A stretch of 13,074 bases of DNA from Actinomycetota bacterium (GCA_013821525.1 JACDGR010000054.1:1-13074); one strand, 5' to 3'; shown: positions 1 to 6,093, counted from the first letter of the stretch. The notes: a model not told the origin generated them from the letters alone. Numbers and translations are program-made.

Positions 1-807
1 CGGTGCGGACGGGGCCGGTTTCGGCTTCGCCTCGGGCTGGGGCTCGACGACGGCGGCGGCTGCAGGCGCCGTGCGGGAGGTGCGCTTCGGGCCGGCGGCG
101 GGGGCCGCGATCGCGCCCTTCGGCGCGGGCGTCTTCGGCACGAGCCTGCGGGTGACGAGGCCCTGCCCGACAGTCCACAGGTTCGTCGTCATCCAGTAGA
201 GGATCAGCCCGACGGGGAAGCGCGAGACGACCGTGATGAACACGAGCGGCAGCACCATCATGATGTTGCGCTGGGTCTTGTCCATCGTCGTGCCCATGAA
301 GTAGGTCGAGGCGACCTGCGAGCCGGCGTAGACCGCGAGCAGGATGTAACCCGACCAGTGCGCCGTGCCCTTGTCCGAGATGTTTGGGACGACGTGCAGC
401 CAGGAGCCTGTGATGTGGTGGGAGTAGTGCTTGAGCGTCAGGTAGAGCGCGATGAAGACGGGGAACTGCGCCACGAGCGGCAGGCACGAGGCCGCCGGGT
501 TGATCTTGTTCTCCTTGTAGAACTTCATCAGCTCTTCGTTCAGCTTCTGGCGGTCGCCCTTGTACCGCTTCTGCAGCTCCTTCATCTCCGGCGCGTGCCT
601 CTGCAGCGACTGCATGGAGTGGATCTGCTTGACCGTCAGCGGCACGAGGCAGATGCGGACGAGGATCGTCAGGGCAACGATCGACCACGCCCAGGGGAGG
701 CCGACGGTCGCATGGAAGAAATCGAGGATCCCCTTCATCAGGTTCTCGAGCGGTGAAAGAACCGAGCCGATGCCGGCGAGGAGAGGCGTCAGGAACAAAA
801 GGGTCAC
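1..807 (-). CDS. yidC: YidC/Oxa1/Alb3 membrane protein insertase, 3' end missing
   Basis: Inserts and folds inner-membrane proteins, alone or with SecYEG. The visible 269 residues read without a stop to the window edge. They show a hydrophobic start (residues 3-18), a segment at 37-57 carrying the groove arginine (R51, in TILVRICLVPL), a charged cytoplasmic coiled-coil hairpin at about 60-102, and further membrane segments at about 105-126, 153-171 and 182-211. A basic Ala/Pro/Lys tail follows from about 220 and probably touches the ribosome. There is no lipobox cysteine near the N-terminus, unlike SpoIIIJ of Bacillus. The GTG start is chosen because its GTGA overlaps the yidD stop by 4 bases, implying translational coupling; a GGGG about 10 bases upstream is a weak Shine-Dalgarno match. 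The next ATG (codon 24) would remove a conserved part. It is the fourth gene of the leftward rpmH operon. The C-terminus is outside the window. Confidence 0.95.
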   Translation of the reverse strand, partial: MTLLFLTPLLAGIGSVLSPLENLMKGILDFFHATVGLPWAWSIVALTILVRICLVPLTVKQIHSMQSLQRHAPEMKELQKRYKGDRQKLNEELMKFYKENKINPAASCLPLVAQFPVFIALYLTLKHYSHHITGSWLHVVPNISDKGTAHWSGYILLAVYAGSQVASTYFMGTTMDKTQRNIMMVLPLVFITVVSRFPVGLILYWMTTNLWTVGQGLVTRRLVPKTPAPKGAIAAPAAGPKRTSRTAPAAAAVVEPQPEAKPKPAPSAP

Positions 808-1019
808 GGGAAGTCGACCCCGCCGTACGACCACGGGTTACACCGGAGGAGCCGCCAGCCGGCGCGGGGCAGGCCGCGCAGGACGCCGTGCTTCTCGATC
901 GCGAGCGCTGCGTACTCCGAGCAGCTCGGATGGAACTTGCACGTGTTCGCGGGCACGAAGGGCGAGACGATCAGCTGGTAGAGCCGGATCGGCAGGATGA
1001 ACGCGCGACGGAGAATCAT
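804..1019 (-). CDS. yidD: YidD, membrane protein insertion efficiency factor
   Basis: Small (71 aa) membrane-associated protein of the YidD/DUF37 family, thought to assist YidC in membrane protein insertion. The sequence has the family pattern: an amphipathic basic N-terminus (MILRRAFILPIRLYQL, then the SPF motif), the cysteine motif TCKFHPSCSEYA at about 26-37, and the second conserved block RCNPWSYGGVD near the C-terminus. Length is typical (about 70-85 aa). Its ATG overlaps the rnpA stop (ATGA, 4 bases), and its own stop overlaps the yidC GTG, so it is sandwiched between its two usual partners and probably translated by coupling. The tail ends soon after the second motif, somewhat shorter than in Proteobacteria. 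Confidence 0.95.
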   Translation of the reverse strand: MILRRAFILPIRLYQLIVSPFVPANTCKFHPSCSEYAALAIEKHGVLRGLPRAGWRLLRCNPWSYGGVDFP

Positions 1020-1363
1020 GCGGCCGCCTTGCCGAGAACCTCGTCGACGCAGTCGCCGAGCCAGTCGGCGCCGTTGGCCTCGGTCGCCTCTGGCAGGCCC
1101 TTGCGCACAACGAGGACGTAGTCGTGCGTCGCCGGGACGCCGGTCAGCCGGCCGCGGACGATCTCGCGCAGCTGACGCTTGATGCGGTTGCGGACGACGG
1201 CGTTCCCGACCGCCTTCGGCACGGCGAAGCCGAGGCGGGGCTCACCGAGGGGCTCCTCGCGCTGAAACCAGTAGAGCGTCAGGAACCGCGTCGACACCGA
1301 GCGGCCGTGCCGGTAGACGGCGTCGAAGTCGCGGGAGCGAGAGAGACGATTGCGGCGCTGCAC
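1016..1363 (-). CDS. rnpA: Ribonuclease P protein component
   Basis: Protein subunit of RNase P, which binds the pre-tRNA 5' leader and helps the M1 RNA mature tRNA 5' ends. It is recognised by the N-terminal block QRRNRLSRSRDFDAVYRHG, the FAVPKAVGNAV strand-helix, and the signature helix RNRIKRQLRE, whose RNR motif contacts the RNA. I chose GTG at 1361-1363 (115 aa) because the protein then starts directly at the conserved block and lies 22 bases after the rpmH stop. An in-frame ATG at 1415-1417 would add 18 Arg/Ser-rich residues encoded over the rpmH 3' end and gives an atypical N-terminus. Neither start has a clear Shine-Dalgarno sequence. The stop overlaps yidD by 4 bases. Identity is firm; the start is less so. 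Confidence 0.93.
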   Translation of the reverse strand: MQRRNRLSRSRDFDAVYRHGRSVSTRFLTLYWFQREEPLGEPRLGFAVPKAVGNAVVRNRIKRQLREIVRGRLTGVPATHDYVLVVRKGLPEATEANGADWLGDCVDEVLGKAAA

Positions 1364-1385
1364 GCTGCGGCGAGAAGACGAGCGC

Positions 1386-1520
1386 TCACGCCGAGAGGCG
1401 CTTGCGGCCCTTCGCACGGCGCCGCTTCAAGATCACGCGGCCAGCGCGGGTGGACATGCGGTTGCGGAAGCCATGCTTCCGTTTCCGCTTGCGTACGTTC
1501 GGCTGATAGGTCCGTTTCAT
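1386..1520 (-). CDS. rpmH: 50S ribosomal protein L34
   Basis: Small, very basic component of the large ribosomal subunit. The 44-aa product starts MKRTYQPNVRKRKRKHGF and ends with the usual KRRRAKGRKRLSA tail, the full family length. The reading frame stays open about 36 codons further upstream, but that extension is not L34-like and would run over the -10 element and into the DnaA-box zone, so the ATG at 1518-1520 is used. The bases before it (CTCCCCTCAGAACTC) contain no Shine-Dalgarno match, so initiation may be leaderless-like or structure-driven. First gene of the leftward rpmH-rnpA-yidD-yidC operon, divergent from dnaA, the standard arrangement beside bacterial origins. Confidence 0.97.
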   Translation of the reverse strand: MKRTYQPNVRKRKRKHGFRNRMSTRAGRVILKRRRAKGRKRLSA

Positions 1521-1576
1521 GAGTTCTGAGGGGAGATCATGGCGACGACGGGCGAGATTCGTGTCAGCCGCGGGCG

Positions 1577-1582
1577 AGTATA
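1577..1582 (-). promoter_or_regulatory. -10 element of the leftward rpmH operon
   Basis: Read leftward the bases are TATACT, one mismatch from TATAAT, about 57 bases ahead of the rpmH ATG. No good -35 lies at 16-18 bp spacing (ACGGGC at 17 bp). The expected -35 position touches the perfect DnaA box at 1605-1613, so DnaA binding could affect this promoter. Inferred from sequence only. Confidence 0.5.
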
Positions 1583-1604
1583 GCCGGACCCTCCCAAAAG
1601 CCCG

Positions 1605-1613
1605 TTGTCCACA
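1605..1613 (+). promoter_or_regulatory. DnaA box, perfect TTGTCCACA
   Basis: Nine of nine match to the box form common in high-GC Gram-positives, and eight of nine to the E. coli consensus TTATCCACA. It lies at the upstream edge of the rpmH promoter. Confidence 0.8.
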
Positions 1614-1671
1614 TCCCCCCGAAAGCACAAAAGCCGTGGAAACGGCCTACGTGCGAAGCCGCACAACGTGA

Positions 1672-1691
1672 CTTTCCACAGGTGTGGAGAG
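1672..1691. promoter_or_regulatory. Facing pair of DnaA boxes
   Basis: CTTTCCACA (7/9, plus strand) and TGTGGAGAG (the reverse of CTCTCCACA, 7/9) face each other across GG, giving an inverted repeat with a shared CCACA core. Each box alone is weak; the symmetric pairing and the neighbours make binding plausible. Confidence 0.6.
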
Positions 1692-1693
1692 GT

Positions 1694-1702
1694 TGTGGAG
1701 CA
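1694..1702 (-). promoter_or_regulatory. DnaA box, weaker
   Basis: TGTGGAGCA reads TGCTCCACA on the minus strand, 7/9 to consensus with an intact CCACA core. It follows the facing pair after 2 bases, 11 bp centre to centre from the previous box and in the same orientation, about one helical turn. Confidence 0.55.
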
Positions 1703-1730
1703 GCGAAGAAGTCCCTGCAAAAACGGCCCT

Positions 1731-1747
1731 TTGTCCCCTGTGGACAG
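1731..1747. promoter_or_regulatory. DnaA box with overlapping partial box just upstream of the dnaA promoter
   Basis: TGTGGACAG at 1739-1747 reads CTGTCCACA on the minus strand, 8/9 to TTGTCCACA. A partial plus-strand box TTGTCCCCT (7/9) abuts it, forming the inverted repeat TGTCC-CCTGT-GGACA. The pair ends 15 bases before the dnaA -35 hexamer, a suitable place for DnaA autoregulation. Confidence 0.65.
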
Positions 1748-1762
1748 GACGAGAAATCCTCA

Positions 1763-1791
1763 TTGAGCGCGTGTGCAGACGCTGCTATGCT
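1763..1791 (+). promoter_or_regulatory. dnaA promoter
   Basis: TTGAGC (1763-1768) and TATGCT (1786-1791) are separated by exactly 17 bp, a credible sigma-70-type promoter (4/6 matches each). It predicts a start near 1798 and a leader of about 69 bases to the GTG at 1867. It also argues against any dnaA start upstream of it. Confidence 0.65.
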
Positions 1792-1866
1792 CGCGCACCC
1801 CTGGCAGGGTTTCGGGTCGCGAGGCCACCCGTCAGACCACGTCGAGCAGAGGAGTGTGCGAGCAAG

Positions 1867-3300
1867 GTGGAGCGGCAAATCGAGCTGACGGCGGACAGCC
1901 TCTGGAATGACGTCGCGGCTCGGCTGCGGGAAGCTCTGAACGACACGACGTTCCAGACCTGGTTCGGTGAGGTCGGGGGCGCGGAGATCGACGGCGACTC
2001 GTTCGCGATCGCAGTGCCGAACGACTTCACGCGCGAGTGGATCGAGGGCCATTTCCTCGACCTGATCCGTGCCGCAGTCCGGGACGTCGGCGGTGTCGAC
2101 CTGCGCGTGCAGCTGCGCGTCGACGAGTCGCTGACAGCCGCGCAGGGCCAAGGTTCTCCCTCGGCCGGGTCTGCGATCCCGTCCTCGGTGACACCACTAC
2201 CGCTCGACGTGACCGCGCACGAGACCGTCCCGGGTGAGCGCGCGCAGCCCGAGCGGCAGCGCAGCGACGTCGCGGGCATCAACCCGAAGTACACCTTCGA
2301 TTCATTCGTGATCGGCTCGTCGAACCGCTTTGCCCATGCTGCCGCCCTCGCAGTCGCCGAGGCGCCGGCGCAGGCCTACAACCCGCTCTTCATCTATGGC
2401 CACACGGGCCTCGGGAAGACGCACCTGCTGCACGCGGTCGCAAACTTCGTCACCGACCACGGCGGTGGTCTCACCTGCCGCTACGTCACGTCGGAGACGT
2501 TCATGAACGACTTCATCAACAGCCTCCGAGACAAGCGCATCGAGGGCTTCAAGCAGCGCTACCGCACCTACGACGTTCTCCTGATCGACGACGTCCAGTT
2601 CTTCGAGCACAAGGAACGGATCCAGGAGGAGTTCTTCCACACGTTCAACTCACTCTACGAGGCGGGCCGCCAGATCATCATGTCGAGCGACAGGCCGCCG
2701 CGTGAGATCTCGACGCTCGAAGAGCGGCTGCGCTCGCGCTTCGAGTGGGGCTTGATCACCGACATCCAGCCGCCCGATCTCGAGACGCGAATTGCAATCC
2801 TGCGCAAGAAGGTCAAGAACGACCAGATCGAGATCCGCGACCCGGAGCTCCTCACGTTCATCGCCTCTCGTGTCTCGACGAACATCCGCGAGCTCGAGGG
2901 CGCCCTGACCCGCGTGGTCGCGTTCTCGTCACTGACCGGCCGGCCGCTGACGCCTGAGCTCGCGCAGGACGTCCTCAAGGACGTCTTCCCGCAAGGCGAG
3001 CAGGCGCGCATCTCGATCGAGCGGATCCAGGATCTGATCTGCAACCGGTTCGGCGTCACGATGGAGGAGCTGACGGGCGACCGGCGCTCCCAGAACATCG
3101 TGTACCCCCGTCAGGTCGCGATGTACCTCTCACGCGAGCTCACGGACTCCTCGCTCCCGAAGATCGGCAAGGAGTTCGGTGGGCGAGATCACACCACCGT
3201 GATCCACGCGACGTCGAAGATTGCGCGCCTGATTCGCGAGGACAGGTCTGTGTACAACCTCGTCCAGGAACTCACAGCCCGCGTCCGGCAGATGCGGTAG
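1867..3300 (+). CDS. dnaA: Chromosomal replication initiator DnaA
   Basis: AAA+ ATPase that binds DnaA boxes, melts the origin and recruits the helicase. The 477-aa product has domain I at about 11-85 (LWNDVAARLREAL, then FQTWF), a short variable Gln/Ser/Pro linker (about 90-130), the AAA+ domain from NPKYTFDSF onward with Walker A GHTGLGKT (178-185), Walker B LLIDD (D241-D242), sensor 1 IIMSSDRPP and box VII LRSRFEWGL, and the DNA-binding domain IV with the signature GGRDHTTVIHA (438-448). The frame is open back to 1684, but the extra 61 residues resemble nothing in DnaA and overlap DnaA boxes and the promoter. GTG at 1867 starts just before domain I, with AGAGGAG 12 bases upstream (a long spacing) and AAG directly adjacent. 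First of the rightward replication genes; probably autoregulated. Confidence 0.97.
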   Translation: MERQIELTADSLWNDVAARLREALNDTTFQTWFGEVGGAEIDGDSFAIAVPNDFTREWIEGHFLDLIRAAVRDVGGVDLRVQLRVDESLTAAQGQGSPSAGSAIPSSVTPLPLDVTAHETVPGERAQPERQRSDVAGINPKYTFDSFVIGSSNRFAHAAALAVAEAPAQAYNPLFIYGHTGLGKTHLLHAVANFVTDHGGGLTCRYVTSETFMNDFINSLRDKRIEGFKQRYRTYDVLLIDDVQFFEHKERIQEEFFHTFNSLYEAGRQIIMSSDRPPREISTLEERLRSRFEWGLITDIQPPDLETRIAILRKKVKNDQIEIRDPELLTFIASRVSTNIRELEGALTRVVAFSSLTGRPLTPELAQDVLKDVFPQGEQARISIERIQDLICNRFGVTMEELTGDRRSQNIVYPRQVAMYLSRELTDSSLPKIGKEFGGRDHTTVIHATSKIARLIREDRSVYNLVQELTARVRQMR

Positions 3301-3338
3301 CCGGCGCTGCCTGTGCGCAACCCCAATCTCTCAACCGT

Positions 3339-3352
3339 CCGGTCCCACAGGG
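3339..3352 (+). repeat. Direct repeat copy 1 (14 bp)
   Basis: CCGGTCCCACAGGG, 13 of 14 bases identical to the copy at 3389-3402. It contains the CCACA core of a DnaA box in a poor flank (about 5/9 to the box consensus). Confidence 0.8.
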
Positions 3353-3388
3353 AAACTGGCCCTGACAGAGGGTTGGAGGGGCTTATCC

Positions 3389-3402
3389 CCGGACCCACAG
3401 GG
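3389..3402 (+). repeat. Direct repeat copy 2 (14 bp)
   Basis: CCGGACCCACAGGG, starting exactly 50 bp after copy 1. It overlaps the right arm of the GGGG-CTTAT-CCCC inverted repeat and directly precedes the second GGCTTATC element. Confidence 0.8.
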
Positions 3403-3430
3403 CTTATCACTACAACGAGGTCTTATTTAC

Positions 3431-4561
3431 ATGATTGACTCAGAACTACTAGTGGGCACCGGATTGAGGATTACCGTCCCCAAGGACGAGCTTGCGTCGA
3501 GGCTTGGGATCGTTGCGCGTGGGGTCTCCACCCGCACGGCTGTCCTCGTGCTCGGGGGCATCCAGCTGCGCGCCGAAGCGGGCCAGCTGCATCTCGCTGC
3601 GACCGACATGGAGCTCTCGCTGCGCACGACCCTCGACGCGACCGTCGAGGGGGAGGGCTCGGTCGTCGTTCCCGGCCGGCTGCTGCTCGACATCGCACGC
3701 TCGCTCCCCGACAGCGAGGTGACGATCGAGCATCGTCCGGAAGAAGCCGTCGTCGTCCTGACCTCCGGCACGGCGAACTACCGCTTGCACACCTATTCGG
3801 CCGAGGACTTTCCTCGACTGCCGGACGTCGAGGCGACCGCGCTACACACCGTCGACCGCGACGTGCTCGTCGAGACCGTTGCCCGCGTCGGACGGAGCGC
3901 GTCGCGTGACGAGAGCCGCCCGGTGCTCACCGGCATCCTCGTGCGGTTCGAGCCGGGCAAGGTCGTGATGGCTGCGACCGACTCGTACCGGCTCGCCGTC
4001 AAGGAAACCGCGGTCGAGGCGACGCTGCCCGATCTCGAGGCGATCATTCCGGCGCGCGCACTGCAGGAGCTCTCGCGCATCGCGACGGGCGCCGACGAGG
4101 TGCAGCTCGGCATGCAGGAGAACCACGTCGTCTTCGGCGCCGACGGAACCTGGCTGACGACGCGCCGCATCGACGGCCAGTTCCCGAACTACCGCCAGTT
4201 GCTGCCCGAGCAGTTCGAGCACGAGCTGATGCTTCCGCGCGAGGAGGTGCTCGAGGTCGTTCGCCGTGTCTCGCTGATGGCGCAGCGCAACTCGCCGCTG
4301 CGGCTCCGCTTCGCAGAGGGTGAGCTGACGGTCTCGGCCGTCACGCAGGATGTCGGCGAAGCACGCGAGTCGCTGCCCGCGCCATACACGGGTGAGGCGA
4401 TGGAGATCGGCTTCAACGCCGAGTTCCTGCGTGACGGCCTCGACTCGGTCGACTCCGACTCGATCAAGTTCAAGCTGATCAGCCCGCTCCGGCCGGCCGT
4501 GCTCGAGGGCGACACCGACGACTACGTGTACCTGATCATGCCGATCAGGCTCGCGGGATAG
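3431..4561 (+). CDS. dnaN: DNA polymerase III beta subunit (sliding clamp)
   Basis: Ring-forming processivity clamp for DNA polymerase III; also docks other replication and repair proteins. The 376-aa length fits the three-domain family (about 365-380). Recognisable blocks are ITVPKDELASRLGIVARGVSTR at the start of domain 1 (about 14-35), SRDESRPVLTGILV in domain 2 (about 157-170), DGQFPNYRQLLP (about 248-259), and the usual C-terminus YLIMPIRL. The ATG at 3431 has GAGG 10 bases upstream. Family members normally begin close to the ITVPKDEL strand, which here would be a TTG at codon 12 (3464), so about 11 residues may be an extension or the true start may be internal. The gene is followed after one base by the recF frame, implying co-transcription. 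Confidence 0.96.
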   Translation: MIDSELLVGTGLRITVPKDELASRLGIVARGVSTRTAVLVLGGIQLRAEAGQLHLAATDMELSLRTTLDATVEGEGSVVVPGRLLLDIARSLPDSEVTIEHRPEEAVVVLTSGTANYRLHTYSAEDFPRLPDVEATALHTVDRDVLVETVARVGRSASRDESRPVLTGILVRFEPGKVVMAATDSYRLAVKETAVEATLPDLEAIIPARALQELSRIATGADEVQLGMQENHVVFGADGTWLTTRRIDGQFPNYRQLLPEQFEHELMLPREEVLEVVRRVSLMAQRNSPLRLRFAEGELTVSAVTQDVGEARESLPAPYTGEAMEIGFNAEFLRDGLDSVDSDSIKFKLISPLRPAVLEGDTDDYVYLIMPIRLAG

Positions 4562-4562
4562 C

Positions 4563-5621
4563 CTGGTCGTTCGAGACGTAACGCTTCGTAGCTACCGGTC
4601 GTACGCAGCGCTCGACCTGACGCTCGCACCGGGCATCGTGCTCGTCGTCGGCCCAAACGGCGTCGGGAAGACGAACCTACTCGAGGCGCTGCACGTTGCG
4701 ACGCAGGGGTTTTCGCCGCGCACGCGGCAAGATGCGCAGCTGATCCGGACGGGTGAGACGGCCGCGCGCGTCGTCGTCGAGGGTGAGCGCGGACGCTCCC
4801 CGATCGAGATCTCGCTCACCTTGCGCCACGGGCAGGCGAAGGAGGCGCGCCTGAACGGTGCTCGTCTGCCGTCCGCGGAGTCGCTGCGACGCGAGGTCTC
4901 GACGCTCGTCTTCACGCCCGACCGGCTCGCAGTCGTCAAGGGTGCGCCGGCTGCGCGCCGGGCGTACTTCGACCGGGCGCTCGGACGGCTGTTCCCGGCT
5001 CGCGCCGCCGTCCCGCAGGACTACCTGGCAACGCTCGCGCAGCGAAACGCAGCCCTGCGACGCGTCCAGTTCGGCAACTCGGACACGGCCGCGCTCGCTC
5101 CCTGGACGGAGCGCATCGCCGAGCTCGCAGCGGAGCTCGTCTCCTGGCGCCGGGCGACGCTCGAGCGACTGACGCCTTCCTTCAAGGAGCGTGCGGGCGA
5201 GCTCGGGCTTCCGGAGGCCCGCCTCGGCTACGACGCCGAGCCCCCGACGGTCGCCGATCTCGAGCGGCGGCTCTCGCGCGACATCGAACGGGGCACGACC
5301 GGGCTCGGCCCGCACCTCGATGACGTCCTGATCGCGAGCGGCGACCGCGATCTGCGCCAGTACGGGTCACAGGGAGAGCAGCGACTCGCAGTTCTCTCGC
5401 TGCTGCTCGCCGAGGCCGAGCTCCTGCCGACTCCGCCTCTCCTCCTGCTCGACGACGTGCTCTCCGAGCTCGACCTGGGCCGGCGCCGCATCCTCGCGGC
5501 GCGGGTTGCGACAATGGGCCAGACAGTGATTACCGCGACCCACGCCTCCGCCTTGCCCGTCGAGCCCGCTCAGCTCGTCGAGATCGAGCCGGGCCTGGCC
5601 GAGTCGAGGTCGACCACCTGA
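4563..5621 (+). CDS. recF: DNA replication and repair protein RecF (apparent CTG start)
   Basis: SMC-like ATPase that binds gapped DNA and helps RecOR load RecA. Motifs, numbered from CTG: Walker A GPNGVGKT (30-37), signature SQGEQ (269-273), Walker B LLLLDDVLSELD with D297-D298; 352 aa, near the usual 360-370. The first ATG/GTG/TTG in frame is the GTG at 4638 (codon 26), which would delete the conserved first strands VRDVTLRSYRSY and LDLTLAPGIVLVVG and start only four residues before Walker A. The frame is open upstream only to a TGA at 4533 and has no standard start there. The family N-terminus therefore seems to be translated from CTG at 4563, one base after the dnaN stop, possibly by re-initiation; no strong Shine-Dalgarno is visible. 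A sequencing error here is the alternative. The 3' end overlaps dciA by one base (TGATG). Confidence 0.9.
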   Translation: MVVRDVTLRSYRSYAALDLTLAPGIVLVVGPNGVGKTNLLEALHVATQGFSPRTRQDAQLIRTGETAARVVVEGERGRSPIEISLTLRHGQAKEARLNGARLPSAESLRREVSTLVFTPDRLAVVKGAPAARRAYFDRALGRLFPARAAVPQDYLATLAQRNAALRRVQFGNSDTAALAPWTERIAELAAELVSWRRATLERLTPSFKERAGELGLPEARLGYDAEPPTVADLERRLSRDIERGTTGLGPHLDDVLIASGDRDLRQYGSQGEQRLAVLSLLLAEAELLPTPPLLLLDDVLSELDLGRRRILAARVATMGQTVITATHASALPVEPAQLVEIEPGLAESRSTT

Positions 5622-6049
5622 TGGATCCACTCGGCAGCGAGATCAGGGCAGAGCTGTCGCGCTTCGGCCCACAGGCGGGCATGGCCGAGCTCGTGGAGCG
5701 GTGGCCCGCGATCGTCGGCGAGTCGATCGCCCGTAACGCCTGGCCCGCCCGCATCTCGAAGGATGGAACGGTGCAGGTGCACACCGCCGACTCGGTCTGG
5801 TCGTTCGAGCTGGGACACCGCGCTGCGGAGATCGCCGCACGGCTCGGCGTGCCGCGCGTGCGCTTCGCACCGGGACCGCTGCCGGAGCCCGATCCCGCCG
5901 TCTCGGCGACGCCGATCATCGCCTCCCCGGAGGACGAGGAGCGCGCCCGCGCGATCGCCTTGTCGATCGAGGATGAAAAGTTGCGCAAACATGTGCAAAA
6001 AGCGGTCAGTTTGGGGCTTGCTCGAGGCCGGGACAACCGCACGATCTGA
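5621..6049 (+). CDS. dciA: DUF721 protein DciA, replicative helicase-loading factor
   Basis: 142-aa member of the DUF721/DciA family; DciA proteins help load or activate the DnaB helicase in bacteria that lack DnaC or DnaI. The family core is visible at about 20-80: LVERWPAIVGESIARNAWP, then a beta-rich part (GTVQVHTADSVWSFEL) and a helix (AAEIAARLG). A Pro-rich linker (about 85-105) leads to a charged helical C-terminus (EDEERARAIALSIEDEKLRK). The position between recF and gyrB is the classical actinobacterial one. The ATG overlaps the recF stop by one base (TGATG), so translation is likely coupled. Its TGA stop forms part of the gyrB extended -10. Confidence 0.9.
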   Translation: MDPLGSEIRAELSRFGPQAGMAELVERWPAIVGESIARNAWPARISKDGTVQVHTADSVWSFELGHRAAEIAARLGVPRVRFAPGPLPEPDPAVSATPIIASPEDEERARAIALSIEDEKLRKHVQKAVSLGLARGRDNRTI

Positions 6050-6055
6050 TATACT
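6047..6055 (+). promoter_or_regulatory. Extended -10 promoter element for gyrB
   Basis: TGATATACT fits TGn-TATAAT with one mismatch. The TGA of this element is also the dciA stop codon. There is no good -35 at 16-18 bp, as is common with extended -10 promoters. The predicted start is near 6062, giving a leader of about 50 bases before the gyrB ATG. Confidence 0.6.
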
Positions 6056-6066
6056 TCCCGTGTCGT

Positions 6067-6093
6067 AAAAAACCCTCTTTTTGCAGGGATTTT
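6067..6093 (+). promoter_or_regulatory. Small hairpin in the gyrB leader
   Basis: AAACCCT (6070-6076) can pair with AGGGATTT (6085-6092) with one bulged A, around the loop CTTTTTGC. The right arm is followed by a short T tract. It lies just after the predicted gyrB transcription start, so it could be a weak attenuator or a terminator for read-through from dciA. The stem is short and no function is shown. Confidence 0.35.

Larger units (their letters stand above)
1605..1747. other. DnaA-box cluster between rpmH and dnaA: candidate oriC (DnaA-binding part)
   Basis: The 346-bp space between rpmH and the real dnaA start (1521-1866) holds no convincing gene. Within it are at least five matches to the DnaA box, TTATCCACA or the high-GC form TTGTCCACA: 1605-1613 (+), 1672-1680 (+), 1683-1691 (-), 1694-1702 (-), 1739-1747 (-), and a partial one at 1731-1739 (+). 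They lie where leftward and rightward operons diverge, the position expected of an origin or of the incA/incB-like part of one. Assignment as oriC is inference from box density and context; GC skew was not computed. Confidence 0.65.
3301..3430. other. dnaA-dnaN intergenic region, possible second origin element
   Basis: 130 bp, far shorter than the several hundred bp of Streptomyces or Mycobacterium oriC at this place. It contains a 14-bp direct repeat 50 bp apart, an inverted GGGG-CTTAT-CCCC (3378-3390) whose right half is a DnaA-box-like TTATCCCCG (7/9), a second GGCTTATC 21 bp further on, and an AT-richer stretch from about 3403 that continues into dnaN. A role in duplex unwinding or as the dnaN leader is inferred. 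Confidence 0.5.

Noticed and set aside
935..955. CACGTG core as a possible parS site
   Set aside because: Only the central six bases fit; the flanks do not match TGTTTCACGTGAAACA, and it lies inside yidD.
358..1522. Several plus-strand frames opposite yidC, yidD, rnpA and rpmH
   Set aside because: All lie antisense to recognisable conserved genes and show no family features.
3348..3364. CAGGG-CCCTG hairpin after dnaA as a terminator
   Set aside because: Short stem with no following T tract; it is better seen as part of the repeat structure of the spacer.
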